The notes: a model not told the origin generated them from the letters alone. A stretch of 49,788 nt of DNA from Tidjanibacter sp. (GCA_017936605.1 JAGBFH010000012.1:1-49788); one strand, 5' to 3'. Shown: positions 14,682 to 24,603, counted from the first letter of the stretch. A program made the numbers and translations.

Positions 14682-17600
14682 CTATTTGGTCGCAACGAAC
14701 TCTGCGCCGTCGGGCATACGGAAGGTGATGCTCTTAACTGTGAGTGCGTCGTTCTCTACCGAGAATGCGGGAGTCTTGGTGAGGCCATCCCAGAGCGACT
14801 TGAAGTCACGAGCCACATTCAGAGGCACCTTCAGGGTGAACTCGCCATAGGTGAGGTCGGTAACCTTGAAGGTCTCCTTCTCGGCGTCGTAGCTGCCAAG
14901 CGAGAGGCGCAGAACTACGCTCTTGCCGCGCAGTTTCACATACTCTGCCTCGGCCTCCTCGGTGAGCTGCTCACGAAGAGCTGCAATGGTCTCCTCGTTT
15001 ACGCGCGACTCATACTGTGCAACGGTCTCAAACTCATCTTTGGTCTTGAACTCCTCAATCTTGGGAGCAATGTACTCGGCTGCATAGTTGGAGAACTTCT
15101 GGTAGTAGAGGAAGTCTTTGCAGTGGTCGGCGGCCTCGTCTACGGTGTAGATGAGGGGCACAACCTCGCTACCGATGCGGTTGATGTAGCCACACTTGCC
15201 GCCAATCGAAACGGGAGCAACCTCGTTCTCGAACTCGCCGATGGAGTCATACTTGGGAGCGGTGATGCCGCGGCCATCCTTGTCGATGAGGCCATATTTG
15301 CCCTCGAACTTCACGAGTGCAACGCCACCTACGAAGTCGCCAATCTCGTCATAGACGGGAGCCAGCACCTCTTCGTACTTGCTATCCATAAGGCCCCATT
15401 TGCCTGCATATTTAATCTTGGCAATACCATCTACCATCTCTCCAATCTCGGAGTATTTCAGAGCGGTGACATTGTTGCCGTCTACATCAATGAAGCCCCA
15501 TTTGCCCTCGCGCGAAACCTTGGCTACGCCCATCTGGAAGTCGCTCACGGAGTCGTAGGTTGCGGGGATTACCTCGCGGTAGCTGGTGTTGATGAAGCCG
15601 GTTTTGCCGTCGGCCTTCACGCGAGCCAGACCGTCGGTGGTGAACTCGCCAACCTCCTCATACTTGGGAGCAACAACCTCGTTGCCCTTGCGGTCTACCC
15701 AACCGAACTTGCCCTCTTTCTCAATCTTTGCCAGGCCGGCAACATCCCAAGCGCCTACCGAGTCGTACACTACGGGTACTACCTCCACGCCGCTGCGATT
15801 GACATAACCCTCTTTGCCATTGGCTTTTGCCTTCGAAAGACCCTCGGCGTCGGCCTCGCCAACCTCCTCATAGGTCTTGTCGTTGATGGTCTGGCCGTTT
15901 ACGCCAATCCAGAAATACTTGCCGTTCAGAAGAACCATAGCGGTGCTCTGCGAGAAGCCCCAAACCTTGTCGTAGATGGCAGCTACACGCATAGTGCCTG
16001 CGATGTCGCAGAAGCCCCATTTGCCCTCCACCTCGATGGGTGCAAAGCCCTCATTAAAGGTGAGTGTGCCCACATATTTGGGAACTACGGTGACGGTGCC
16101 CTGGGGGTCAATCTTGAACCAGGTGTCGCCGCTCAGTACCATTGCAAAACCGTCGGGGTTGAAGGGTTTAGCCTCGATGTAGGTAACGGGGATAATCTCT
16201 TTGCCGGTGCGGTCAATCCAGCCCCACTTGCCCTCGCGCGAAACCATTGCGAGGCCGTTGCCGTCGAAGTCGTCGGCCTTCTCGAAGCCGATAGGAATAA
16301 TCTCCTTACCCGACCTGTCAATCCAGCCGTAGAGGCCCTCCTTCTTCACCAGAGCCAGGCCCTTCGAGAAGTTGTTTACATCGTCATAGATGAGGGGGAT
16401 GACAACCTTGCCGTTGGCAGCAACCCAGCCATACTTGCCGGCCGAGCATACCCAAGCCAGACCCTCCGAGAAGTTGCCTGCATCGGTATATTTAGCCTTG
16501 ATGAGCTCCTTGCCGTTGAGGCCCACGAAGCCCCACTTGCCGCCCGAGTATTTGCCCTCGCTCCAAGTACCCTTGGTGCTCACGCGAGCCATATTCTCCG
16601 AGTATTTGTCGGCGTAGTCGTAGCTTACCCTTACGACAGCCTTACCTTTGGCGTTGTAGTAGCCCCACTTGCCGCCCGAGTAGTTGCCCTCTGCGTCGTA
16701 GGTACCCTTGACACCAACCCTCACCAGACCATTCACGAAATCCTCTGCGTAGTCGTTCTTGGCGGGGATGACCTTCTTACCCTCGGCGTTGATGAAGCCA
16801 TATTTGCCCTTTGCGTCACGGAACTTGGCAAGACCCTCGGCCGAGAAGTCCCAGATGGCCTGGTTGTTCACCTTGAGAATCTCTTTACCCTTGAGGTTCA
16901 CCCAGCCCCATTTTTTCTCGCCGAGCGAAGCCATAGCGATGCCGTTCTCGTTGAAGTCGCCCAGAACGGTGTATTTGATAGGTACAACCTTCTTACCTGC
17001 GGTGTTGAGCATACCGTAGAGGCCCTCCTGTTTTACCCAAACAAGGCCATTGGGGTTCCACTCGCCAACCTCGTTGTAAACAATGGGCGAGATGAGGTCG
17101 CCCTCGCGGTCAATCCAGCTCATCAGCTCTCCCTTGGCAACCTTGGCCAGGCCGTTGGGCTCCCAAGCCCAGAGTGCGGTGTACTCAACCTTGGTGATGC
17201 GTTTGCCGGTGACATCAATCCAGCCATAGAGGCCCTCTTTGCAGATCCAGTTCAGACCATCCTCGGTCCACTCACCCACAGCACTGTTCTCTACGGGTAC
17301 AATCTCGCGGCCACCGCGGTCTACCCAACCGATGAAGTCGCCAACGGTCACGGTAGCCAGACCGTTCTGTGCGTAGTTCGAGAAGGAGTCATACTTGATG
17401 GCGGTAACCTCTTTGCCGAGGTTGTTGATAACGCCCCACTTGCCCTCGATAGATACCTTTGCGAAGCCGCCCTCGAAAGCGCCGATGGAGCTATACTTCA
17501 CGGGGGTGATAATCTCGCCGAGGTTGGTCACGATGCCATACTTGCCATCGTTGAGAACCTGTGCGGTGCCGTTGTCGGCAAAGGCGCCAATCTCATCGTA

Positions 17601-18476
17601 GGCGGCCTTGAGAATCTCTTTGCCGGCCTTGTTCACAAGACCCCATTTGCTCTCGACCCTCACACAAGCGGTACCTACCTCGTTCCACTCGCCCACCTCG
17701 TCGTACTTGTTGTCCGAGAGGCGTTTGCCGGTGGCGTTCAGCAGACCATAGCGGCCCTCCTTGACACCCCAAGCCAGGCCCTCTTCGTTCCACTCGCCGA
17801 TGCTCTCGTACTGGGGACGGTGAATCTCCTTACCTGCTTTGTTGATGACGCCCACCAGGCCGTCAACCATAATGCGTGCGGTGCCGTTGGGGGCCCACTC
17901 GCCGGGAGCGTCGTATTTAATCTTGGCAATGGTTTTGCCATCGCGGTTGATGACGCCCCATTTGTCGGCCTGTTTAATCCAAGCCAAGCCGTCTACCGTA
18001 AACTCGGTAACCTTCTGGTAGCGAACCTTGATGAGCTCTTTGCCCTCTTTGTTGATCATACCGTAGTTCTCGCCAATGCGAACAATGGCGGTACCCTCGG
18101 GCGAGAAATCCTCAATCTCGTCATATTTAACCTTGGCCACAACCTTACCATTGCGGTCCACAAGGCCATATTTGCTGTCATCCTGCACCAGGCAGAGGCC
18201 GTCAATGGTGAAGTTGCCCAGCCAGTCGTAGCGAAGTCGTACAACCTCCTCGCCTACTTTGTTTACATAGCCCCATTTGCCCTTGGAGTTTTTCACCTTT
18301 GCAAAACCGTCGGGCGTGAACTCCTCGGCAACCTCATATTTGGCCTTGATGAGCCAGTTGTCTTTGGTGTCCACATAGCCCCATTTGCCACGGGCATTCC
18401 TCTTGGGAGTCAGCTCCTGTGAGAGCGCGGGAAGGCTCAGGAGCGCCGCCAGAATAACAACAAGTAATTTCTTCAT
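14682..18476 (-). CDS. Giant WG-repeat protein, exported
   Basis: This 1,264-residue protein starts with a signal peptide (MKKLLVVILAALLSLPALSQ). From about residue 30 to 1,110 it consists of about 31 WG repeats of 33-37 residues, each with a G-K-W/Y-G-hydrophobic-D/N core and an I-P-x-x-Y element (for example GKWGWIDRTGKEIIPVTY). The last 150 residues are a separate helical then beta domain without repeats. WG repeats (PF14903) probably form a beta-structured binding solenoid; ligands are generally unknown. Other WG proteins usually have far fewer copies. It is a single gene with its own promoter and terminator. A long open frame on the opposite strand is a codon-bias shadow. Confidence 0.9.
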   Translation of the reverse strand: MKKLLVVILAALLSLPALSQELTPKRNARGKWGYVDTKDNWLIKAKYEVAEEFTPDGFAKVKNSKGKWGYVNKVGEEVVRLRYDWLGNFTIDGLCLVQDDSKYGLVDRNGKVVAKVKYDEIEDFSPEGTAIVRIGENYGMINKEGKELIKVRYQKVTEFTVDGLAWIKQADKWGVINRDGKTIAKIKYDAPGEWAPNGTARIMVDGLVGVINKAGKEIHRPQYESIGEWNEEGLAWGVKEGRYGLLNATGKRLSDNKYDEVGEWNEVGTACVRVESKWGLVNKAGKEILKAAYDEIGAFADNGTAQVLNDGKYGIVTNLGEIITPVKYSSIGAFEGGFAKVSIEGKWGVINNLGKEVTAIKYDSFSNYAQNGLATVTVGDFIGWVDRGGREIVPVENSAVGEWTEDGLNWICKEGLYGWIDVTGKRITKVEYTALWAWEPNGLAKVAKGELMSWIDREGDLISPIVYNEVGEWNPNGLVWVKQEGLYGMLNTAGKKVVPIKYTVLGDFNENGIAMASLGEKKWGWVNLKGKEILKVNNQAIWDFSAEGLAKFRDAKGKYGFINAEGKKVIPAKNDYAEDFVNGLVRVGVKGTYDAEGNYSGGKWGYYNAKGKAVVRVSYDYADKYSENMARVSTKGTWSEGKYSGGKWGFVGLNGKELIKAKYTDAGNFSEGLAWVCSAGKYGWVAANGKVVIPLIYDDVNNFSKGLALVKKEGLYGWIDRSGKEIIPIGFEKADDFDGNGLAMVSREGKWGWIDRTGKEIIPVTYIEAKPFNPDGFAMVLSGDTWFKIDPQGTVTVVPKYVGTLTFNEGFAPIEVEGKWGFCDIAGTMRVAAIYDKVWGFSQSTAMVLLNGKYFWIGVNGQTINDKTYEEVGEADAEGLSKAKANGKEGYVNRSGVEVVPVVYDSVGAWDVAGLAKIEKEGKFGWVDRKGNEVVAPKYEEVGEFTTDGLARVKADGKTGFINTSYREVIPATYDSVSDFQMGVAKVSREGKWGFIDVDGNNVTALKYSEIGEMVDGIAKIKYAGKWGLMDSKYEEVLAPVYDEIGDFVGGVALVKFEGKYGLIDKDGRGITAPKYDSIGEFENEVAPVSIGGKCGYINRIGSEVVPLIYTVDEAADHCKDFLYYQKFSNYAAEYIAPKIEEFKTKDEFETVAQYESRVNEETIAALREQLTEEAEAEYVKLRGKSVVLRLSLGSYDAEKETFKVTDLTYGEFTLKVPLNVARDFKSLWDGLTKTPAFSVENDALTVKSITFRMPDGAEFVATK

Positions 18477-18588
18477 AGTTGTAATGTGTTGAATGTTAGT
18501 ATATAAATTATTTTGTATGTTTCCTCGAGATAGGGAGTTGCTGGCCCGTGTGGTGTGGGCGGCGGCTCGATACCGACTATAATTCCCC

Positions 18589-18617
18589 CAAAGTTATGAT
18601 TTTTTTTGCAGACCGCA
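18589..18617 (-). promoter_or_regulatory. Promoter of the WG-repeat gene
   Basis: On the minus strand, TTG (18615-18617), an 18-bp spacer and TAACTTTG (18589-18596) lie about 113 bp before the start codon. Confidence 0.6.
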
Positions 18618-18814
18618 AATTTTTTGTACATATATTAATAAATAAACCACTCGCTTTGATGAGAAATTACTCTCGGGCAAAATGGACCCGTAGGATGTGA
18701 TGGGGCACGATAGTTGCCCTACAGGGTGCAATGGGCTCAGTCTTAATTGGCTGCAAAAAGAGGAGAGTGAAGGCGGCGGCAAAACAAAAAAATTGCAAAA
18801 AAAACGCTACAATG

Positions 18815-18846
18815 TTGTAAATTAATTGAATAATAGTGTATATTTG
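18815..18846 (+). promoter_or_regulatory. Promoter of the HU gene
   Basis: TTG (18815-18817), a 21-bp spacer and TATATTTG (18839-18846) match the Bacteroidota consensus and lie 55 bp before the start codon. Confidence 0.75.
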
Positions 18847-18901
18847 CAGTCCGATTTGAAAATCGAATCAACAAACTAATTAACAAAAATATCATACAAC
18901 T

Positions 18902-19174
18902 ATGACTAAAGCAGATATCGTAAACAACATCGCTAAGGAGACTGGCGTTGAGAAAGTACTCGTACAGCAGGTAGTTGAGGCTTTTATGGAGAATGTAAAA
19001 GGTTCGCTCATCGAGAAAGAGCCCGTATACCTGAGGGGTTTTGGTAGCTTCATCATCAAAGAGCGCGCTCAGAAGGTTGCCCGCAACATCTCGAAGGGTA
19101 CCACCATCACCATCCCCGCTCACAGCATCCCCGCTTTCAAGCCCGCTAAGAGCTTCGCAAGCAAGGTGAAATAA
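18902..19174 (+). CDS. HU-family nucleoid DNA-binding protein
   Basis: This 90-residue protein has the complete HU/IHF fold: N-terminal helices MTKADIVNNIAKETGVEK, the GFGSF turn at about residues 46-50, and the C-terminal AFKPAKSFASKVK. The usual RNPxTG tip of the DNA-intercalating arm is replaced by ISKGTTITIP, so the intercalating proline pair is altered. It acts as a small dimer that bends and compacts DNA. The gene has its own strong-looking promoter and precedes a COX24-like mini-gene by 57 bp. Confidence 0.95.
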   Translation: MTKADIVNNIAKETGVEKVLVQQVVEAFMENVKGSLIEKEPVYLRGFGSFIIKERAQKVARNISKGTTITIPAHSIPAFKPAKSFASKVK

Positions 19175-19231
19175 GCTCCCCGCACAAGACAAGAAAAACT
19201 TTTTTTATAAACCCAATAAAAATTAAGAACT

Positions 19232-19327
19232 ATGCCTAACGGTAAAAAGAGGAAAGGTCCCAAAATGGCGACTCACAAACGCAAAAAACGTTTGCGCAAA
19301 AATCGTCATAAACACAACAAGAAATAG
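19232..19327 (+). CDS. COX24/AURKAIP1-like basic mini-protein
   Basis: This 31-residue protein is almost entirely basic (MPNGKKRKGPKMATHKRKKR, then LRKNRHKHNKK). The pattern matches the C-terminal COX24/AURKAIP1 (mitoribosomal mS38-type) domain that annotators assign to tiny Bacteroidota proteins in this position, between HU and rng. Binding to ribosomal RNA is therefore likely. That the mini-protein is a genuine ribosome component in this organism is inference. Confidence 0.8.
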   Translation: MPNGKKRKGPKMATHKRKKRLRKNRHKHNKK

Positions 19328-19364
19328 GTTGTCGGTTTACCTTCAATAAGAAAAAATAGAGCTG

Positions 19365-19396
19365 AAAGCCTATACGGGTTTTTGGCTTTATTTTTT
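19365..19396 (+). terminator. Possible terminator
   Basis: AAAGCC (19365-19370) can pair with GGCTTT (19384-19389), followed by ATTTTTTC. The stem is short, so this is tentative. Confidence 0.45.
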
Positions 19397-19543
19397 CGTG
19401 AAGGGGCTATGCCCCAGTGCACTTCCTCCTATTTAACCCGAGCCTCCTCTTGGCGCTTTGACGAGCGAATGTTTCGGAATTTCAACGAGTTGTAATCCGC
19501 GACACTTGGGTTAATTACTTGCAATAGGAACCACGCTGAAAAA

Positions 19544-21091
19544 ATGAACAGAGAATTAATTATCAATGTAACGCCATCCGAAGTAACAATCGCCTTGGTC
19601 GAGGACAAACAGCTCGTCGAGCTGGACAAGGAGAGTTGTAAGAGCGGATTTGCGGTAGGCGACATCTATCTGGGCAAAGTGAGAAAAATTATGCCCGGAC
19701 TGAATGCCGCATTCGTCAACATCGGCCACGAGAAAGACGCTTTCATCCACTTTCTCGACCTGGGCCCTCAGTTCACCACGCTCCATAAGCTCGTGGCGAA
19801 CCTCTCGACGAAGAAGAAAAACATGCGAATTGAGAGCCTGAAGCTCGACCAACCGCTCGGCAAGACCGGCAAGTTGGCCTCCTTCATCGCAGGCGGACAG
19901 CCCATTATGGTGCAGATTGCCAAAGAGGCAATCTCGACCAAGGGACCTCGACTTACCTCCGATATTTCGCTCGCAGGTCGCAATGTAGTGCTCATCCCAT
20001 TCTCAAACAAAATATCCATATCCCAGAAGATTCGTTCCAACGAGGAGAAAAAAAGGCTCAAAAAAATCTGCGACAAGATTCTGCCCAAGAACTACGGTGT
20101 GATTATCCGCACCGCAGCGCAGGGTAAGAGCGACCTCGATATAGAGCAGGACATCCTCTCGCTCATCAAGAAGTGGGAGTCGGCTCTGGAGGGAATCAAA
20201 ACCAAAGTACCCCCCGTGCAGCTCCTGAGCGAGATGAGTAGGGCCAACACCATCATCCGCGACTCGCTCAACTCGTCCTTCAACGCCATCCATGTGAACG
20301 ACGAGGCTATCTACAACGAAATCAGGGAGTACATAAAGGTCATCGCGCCCGAAAAACTCAAGATTGTCAAGCTCTACAAGGGCTCGCAGCCCATCTTCGA
20401 CAACTTCGACATTTCGCGCCAGATTAAATCGCTCTTCGCCAAATATGTGTCGCTCAAGAGGGGTGCCTACCTCATCATCGAGCACACCGAGGCCCTCCAC
20501 GTGATTGATGTCAACAGTGGCAATCGCGCAAAGGTGGCCGACGACCAGGAGAGTACGGCTATGGATGTGAACCTCTCGGCTGCGGCCGAAATCGCCCGTC
20601 AGTTGCGCCTGCGCGATATGGGCGGTATTGTGATTATCGACTTCATTGATCTCCATAAGGCCGAGAACCGCCAGCGTCTCTACGAGGAGATGCAGAAACT
20701 TATGGCGGGCGACAAGGCCAAACACACCATCCTGCCTCTGACCAAGTTCGGTCTGATGCAGATAACCCGACAGAGGGTGCGCCCCGAGGCTATCAGCAAG
20801 GCCGAGGAGACCTGTCCCACCTGTGGTGGTACGGGCAAGATTTCGCCCTCGATTCTCTTCGACAAGCAGATTGAGAATCAGATTGCCTACTACGCCATCG
20901 AGAAGCATATGCGAAGCCTCCGCATTGTGGTGAACCCCGTGATGGAGGCCTACCTCACAAAGGGCGGCCTTAGGAGCATCCGTCGCAAGTGGCGCAGGCG
21001 CTATCTGTGCAATATCAAGCTGCTTGTGGACCAGTCGCTCGGTGTTGTGGAGTACAAATTTGTAGACAAAAAAAGACGCGCCCTTTCATAG
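19544..21091 (+). CDS. rng: Ribonuclease G (Rne/Rng family)
   Basis: This 515-residue endoribonuclease cleaves AU-rich single-stranded RNA, including rRNA precursors and mRNAs. Visible features: an N-terminal S1 domain (VGDIYLGKVRKIMPGLNAAF, about 37-125), a catalytic DNase I-like region with metal-binding aspartates in HVIDVNSG (about 320) and IVIIDFIDL (about 363-371), and the Zn-link CPTCGGTG (about 424-431) that tetramerises the enzyme. It has no long C-terminal scaffold, so it is RNase G-like rather than RNase E-like. mfd follows 30 bp later. Confidence 0.96.
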   Translation: MNRELIINVTPSEVTIALVEDKQLVELDKESCKSGFAVGDIYLGKVRKIMPGLNAAFVNIGHEKDAFIHFLDLGPQFTTLHKLVANLSTKKKNMRIESLKLDQPLGKTGKLASFIAGGQPIMVQIAKEAISTKGPRLTSDISLAGRNVVLIPFSNKISISQKIRSNEEKKRLKKICDKILPKNYGVIIRTAAQGKSDLDIEQDILSLIKKWESALEGIKTKVPPVQLLSEMSRANTIIRDSLNSSFNAIHVNDEAIYNEIREYIKVIAPEKLKIVKLYKGSQPIFDNFDISRQIKSLFAKYVSLKRGAYLIIEHTEALHVIDVNSGNRAKVADDQESTAMDVNLSAAAEIARQLRLRDMGGIVIIDFIDLHKAENRQRLYEEMQKLMAGDKAKHTILPLTKFGLMQITRQRVRPEAISKAEETCPTCGGTGKISPSILFDKQIENQIAYYAIEKHMRSLRIVVNPVMEAYLTKGGLRSIRRKWRRRYLCNIKLLVDQSLGVVEYKFVDKKRRALS

Positions 21092-21121
21092 CTTATTCGT
21101 TTGGGTGTCGTTATTTTAGGA

Positions 21122-24100
21122 ATGAAAAAAGGCCAAGATTCACCCATCAAGGGGATTCTTCAGCGAGCCGCACAGTCTGCACCCCTAAAGCAGCTTGTGG
21201 GGTATATGGAGAGCCGAACCGTGACAGAGATTTCCTCTCTGGCAGGTTCGGCTTTTGCTCTTTATGCCTCGGTGGCGGCAGCCAAACTGGGGGGTGTACA
21301 CATCTTCGTGGCCGACGATAGGGATGCTGCGGCCTATCTTGCGAGTGACCTCTATCAACTCGCCGACCCCGAGAGGGTTATGTTCTTGGCTTCGAGCTAC
21401 AAACGCTCGATTCGTTATGGTGGCGGCGACGCTTCGAGTCAGGTGCAGCGCACCGCGGCTCTGGAGGCCATCCGCAACCACAAGGAGGGTTACCTTATGG
21501 TCTGCACCTATCCCGAGGCGCTCTCTGAGAATGTGGCCTCGGCCGAGAGTGTCGAGGGCTTTTCGGTGGCCGTTACGGTGGGCGACAGGATACCTATGGA
21601 GAACCTTCAGGAGAGGGTTGAGGCACTCGGATTCGAGAGGGTGGACTTTGTCCACGAGCCCGGCCAATACTCCCTGCGCGGCGGCATATTCGATGTCTTC
21701 TCCTACTCGGAGAACAAACCCTTCAGGATAGATTTCTTTGGCGACGAGGTGGATAGCGTGCGTCGTTTCGACCTCTCCTCTCAGCTCTCGACCGAGAGGG
21801 TGGAGAGCATAACGATTCTGCCCGACCTGAAGAATCTCTCTGCCGAAAAGAGGGTGTCGGTTGCCGAGTATGCGGGCGAGGCTGTGTGGTGGGTGCCCAA
21901 TCTGGACCACCTGCTCTCGAGGCTCGACGACATTAGGCGTCGTTTGCTGGCCGATAGCGACAACCCCCAGGAGGATATCCTAAGGGTCACCTCGGCAAAG
22001 GCCTTTCTGGCTAATACTGAGGGGCTTTCGATGGTGCTCTCGAGGGCGAGCGCAAAACGCTCGGCAGGGGGTGAGGTGAAGTTTGCGACCCTGCCTCAGG
22101 CAGCCTTCAACAAGCAGTACGATATGTTGGCCGACGACATCGAGGCCAGGGCCCTGCAAGGCTACACCACATACCTCCTCTCGGAGAACCACGCCCAGTT
22201 TGAACGCCTCGAGAATGTGCTTGCAGCCACCCATCGCAAGGCCCACTTCGAGCCGCTCAAGATGACGCTCCACGAGGGTTTCACGGATAGGAACCTGAGG
22301 GTGAGCCTCTATACCGACCACCAGATTTTCGACCGCTACCACCGCTATGCCCTGCGTGGCGAGATAGACCACCGCGAGAGCCTCACGATTGCCGAGCTGA
22401 ATCAGCTCAAAATAGGCGACTATGTGGTCCACATCGACCACGGCGTGGGCCGCTTCGGAGGCCTTGTGCGCACGGTGGAGAACGGCAGGGAGCAGGAGTC
22501 CGTAAAATTGGTCTACAAGGATGGTGACACTCTCTTCGTAAAGGTCCATTCGCTCCACCGCATATCGCGCTACAAGAGCAAGGATAGCGACACGCCACCA
22601 AAGATTTACAAGCTCGGCTCGGGCGCTTGGCAGAGGGTCAAGGAGGCCACAAAGAAGGCTGTCAAGGATATTGCTCGCGATCTGATAAAACTCTATGCCG
22701 AGCGTAAGGCCAGCGGCGGATTTGCCTTCTCGCCAGATAGTTACCTCCAGTTCGAGATGGAGAGTTCGTTCCCCTGGGAGGAGACCCCCGACCAGCAGAA
22801 AGCTGTGGAGCTCATCAAGGCCGATATGGAGTCGCGCGAGCCTATGGATAGGCTTGTGTGCGGCGATGTGGGCTTTGGCAAGACCGAGGTGGCCATCAGG
22901 GCGGCCTTCAAGGCGGCCTGTGATAGTAAGCAGGTGGCCGTATTGGTGCCTACTACCATCCTCGCACTCCAACACTACCGCACATTTGCCGAGCGCACCC
23001 GAGGCCTCCCCGTGAGGGTCGAATATCTCTCGCGCACGCGCTCCACAAAGGAGACCAAACAGATACTCGCCGACCTCGAGGAGGGTAAAATAGATATAAT
23101 TGTGGGCACCCACAAATTGTTGGGTAAAGATGTGAGGTTCAAAGACTTGGGTCTGCTGATTATTGACGAGGAGCAGAAGTTTGGCGTGGCGGCCAAAGAG
23201 AAGCTGCGCAGCCTGAGTGTGAGTGTCGATACGCTCACCCTGACGGCCACGCCCATCCCCCGCACCCTGCAATTCTCGCTTATGGGTGCTCGCGACCTCT
23301 CGGTCATCTCCACTCCGCCCCCCAACCGTCAGCCCATTGTCACCGAGTCCCACACCTTCGATGAGGCCATCATCTCCGAGGCACTCGACTATGAGCTCGA
23401 CCGTGGCGGTCAGGTCTATTTCCTGCACAACAGAGTCGAAGATATTGAGCGTATTGCCGCGCTGGTGAGGAAGTTACGCCCCACAGCAAGGGTCGTTGTG
23501 GGCCACGGTCAGATGCCTGCCGCACAGCTCGAAAAACTCATTATGGACTTCATCTATGGCGAGTACGATGTGCTGGTTGCAACGACCATCATCGAAAACG
23601 GCATAGATATCCCCAATGCCAACACCATAATCATCAACAATGCCCACCGCTTCGGACTGAGCGAACTCCACCAGTTGCGCGGCAGGGTGGGTAGGAGTAA
23701 CCGCAAGAGTTTCTGTTACTTGCTCTCGCCCCCCGATGAGCTCTTGACGGGAGATGCCCGCCGCCGCATAAGGGCCATTGAGGAGTTTTCGGACCTCGGC
23801 TCGGGCTTCAATATCGCAATGCAGGACCTCGACATTCGCGGCGCGGGTAACCTGCTTGGCGCGGAGCAGAGCGGCTTCATAGCCGATATGGGCTTTGAAA
23901 CATACCAAAAGATTCTGGCAGAGGCTATTACCGAGCTCCGCACCGAGGGTGTGGAGGGGGTTGAGGAGCTCCTCACGGAGGGTGAGGGCACCTCGGAGCA
24001 GATGGCCTCTTTGCCCGAGAATATGACCTATGTGACCGATTGTCAGGTCGAAACAGACCAGGTGGCTCTGCTGCCCGACAGGTATGTGGGCCAGGTGAGC

Positions 24101-24523
24101 GAGAAACTCCAGCTCTACCGCCGTCTGGATGGTATTGTGAGCGAGCAGGAGATGTCGCGCTTTGTGGCCGAACTGGAGGATAGGTTCGGCAAGCTACCCC
24201 CACAGGCAGAGGCACTTGTGGATGTTGTGCGTCTGCGCTGGAGGGCTGTGGCACTCGGCATCGAGAGGGCTAAGGTGAAAAATGGCGTTATGCTCCTGTG
24301 GTTCCCCTCCGATGGGCGCAACCTCTACTACAAGAGCCCCATCTTCAGCGGCATACTGCGCTACATAGCCGCCCATCCCGACAGATTTGTGCTCAAACAA
24401 AACAACAATAAGGTCTATATGACCGTTAGAAGTGTAGACGGATTGGCCGAAGGGTGCAATGTCCTCGACCAAATTGCTCTTGCTCTACGCCCCCAAGAGG
24501 GCTCCGCAACGGCTGCGAGATAG
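21122..24523 (+). CDS. mfd: Transcription-repair coupling factor Mfd
   Basis: This 1,133-residue ATPase removes stalled RNA polymerase from damaged DNA and recruits UvrA. The N-terminal UvrB-like domains cover about 1-350. The CarD-type RNA polymerase interaction domain is at about 428-500 (KIGDYVVHIDHGVGRFGG). Helicase motifs follow: Walker A GDVGFGKTE at about 581-589 and DEEQ at about 681-684, then TATPIPRTLQ and a RecG-like second domain with the TRG motif (LHQLRGRVGRSN). The C-terminal TRCF domain is complete. The ATG at 21122 is preferred over the TTG at 21101. Confidence 0.97.
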   Translation: MKKGQDSPIKGILQRAAQSAPLKQLVGYMESRTVTEISSLAGSAFALYASVAAAKLGGVHIFVADDRDAAAYLASDLYQLADPERVMFLASSYKRSIRYGGGDASSQVQRTAALEAIRNHKEGYLMVCTYPEALSENVASAESVEGFSVAVTVGDRIPMENLQERVEALGFERVDFVHEPGQYSLRGGIFDVFSYSENKPFRIDFFGDEVDSVRRFDLSSQLSTERVESITILPDLKNLSAEKRVSVAEYAGEAVWWVPNLDHLLSRLDDIRRRLLADSDNPQEDILRVTSAKAFLANTEGLSMVLSRASAKRSAGGEVKFATLPQAAFNKQYDMLADDIEARALQGYTTYLLSENHAQFERLENVLAATHRKAHFEPLKMTLHEGFTDRNLRVSLYTDHQIFDRYHRYALRGEIDHRESLTIAELNQLKIGDYVVHIDHGVGRFGGLVRTVENGREQESVKLVYKDGDTLFVKVHSLHRISRYKSKDSDTPPKIYKLGSGAWQRVKEATKKAVKDIARDLIKLYAERKASGGFAFSPDSYLQFEMESSFPWEETPDQQKAVELIKADMESREPMDRLVCGDVGFGKTEVAIRAAFKAACDSKQVAVLVPTTILALQHYRTFAERTRGLPVRVEYLSRTRSTKETKQILADLEEGKIDIIVGTHKLLGKDVRFKDLGLLIIDEEQKFGVAAKEKLRSLSVSVDTLTLTATPIPRTLQFSLMGARDLSVISTPPPNRQPIVTESHTFDEAIISEALDYELDRGGQVYFLHNRVEDIERIAALVRKLRPTARVVVGHGQMPAAQLEKLIMDFIYGEYDVLVATTIIENGIDIPNANTIIINNAHRFGLSELHQLRGRVGRSNRKSFCYLLSPPDELLTGDARRRIRAIEEFSDLGSGFNIAMQDLDIRGAGNLLGAEQSGFIADMGFETYQKILAEAITELRTEGVEGVEELLTEGEGTSEQMASLPENMTYVTDCQVETDQVALLPDRYVGQVSEKLQLYRRLDGIVSEQEMSRFVAELEDRFGKLPPQAEALVDVVRLRWRAVALGIERAKVKNGVMLLWFPSDGRNLYYKSPIFSGILRYIAAHPDRFVLKQNNNKVYMTVRSVDGLAEGCNVLDQIALALRPQEGSATAAR

Positions 24524-24573
24524 AAAATTTGCATAAAAAGTGTCGTATTTTTTGGTGAGCGAGAGAAAATACT

Positions 24574-24603
24574 TTGAAAAGAGATTAAAAAGTACGATAT
24601 TTG
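24574..24603 (+). promoter_or_regulatory. Promoter of the outer membrane protein gene
   Basis: TTG (24574-24576), a 19-bp spacer and GATATTTG (24596-24603) match the consensus except for the first base of the -7 box, 57 bp before the start. Confidence 0.5.

Larger units (their letters stand above)
18477..18901. other. Divergent intergenic region
   Basis: This 425-bp region separates the divergent WG-repeat and HU genes. It contains both promoters and otherwise no supported ORF, RNA gene or repeat. Confidence 0.7.

Noticed and set aside
14493..18422. A 1,309-codon open frame opposite the WG-repeat gene
   Set aside because: It is the exact antisense of a well-supported repeat protein, its product mirrors the repeat period, and it lacks a promoter and any known domain. 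Strong codon bias in the sense gene keeps the antisense frame open.
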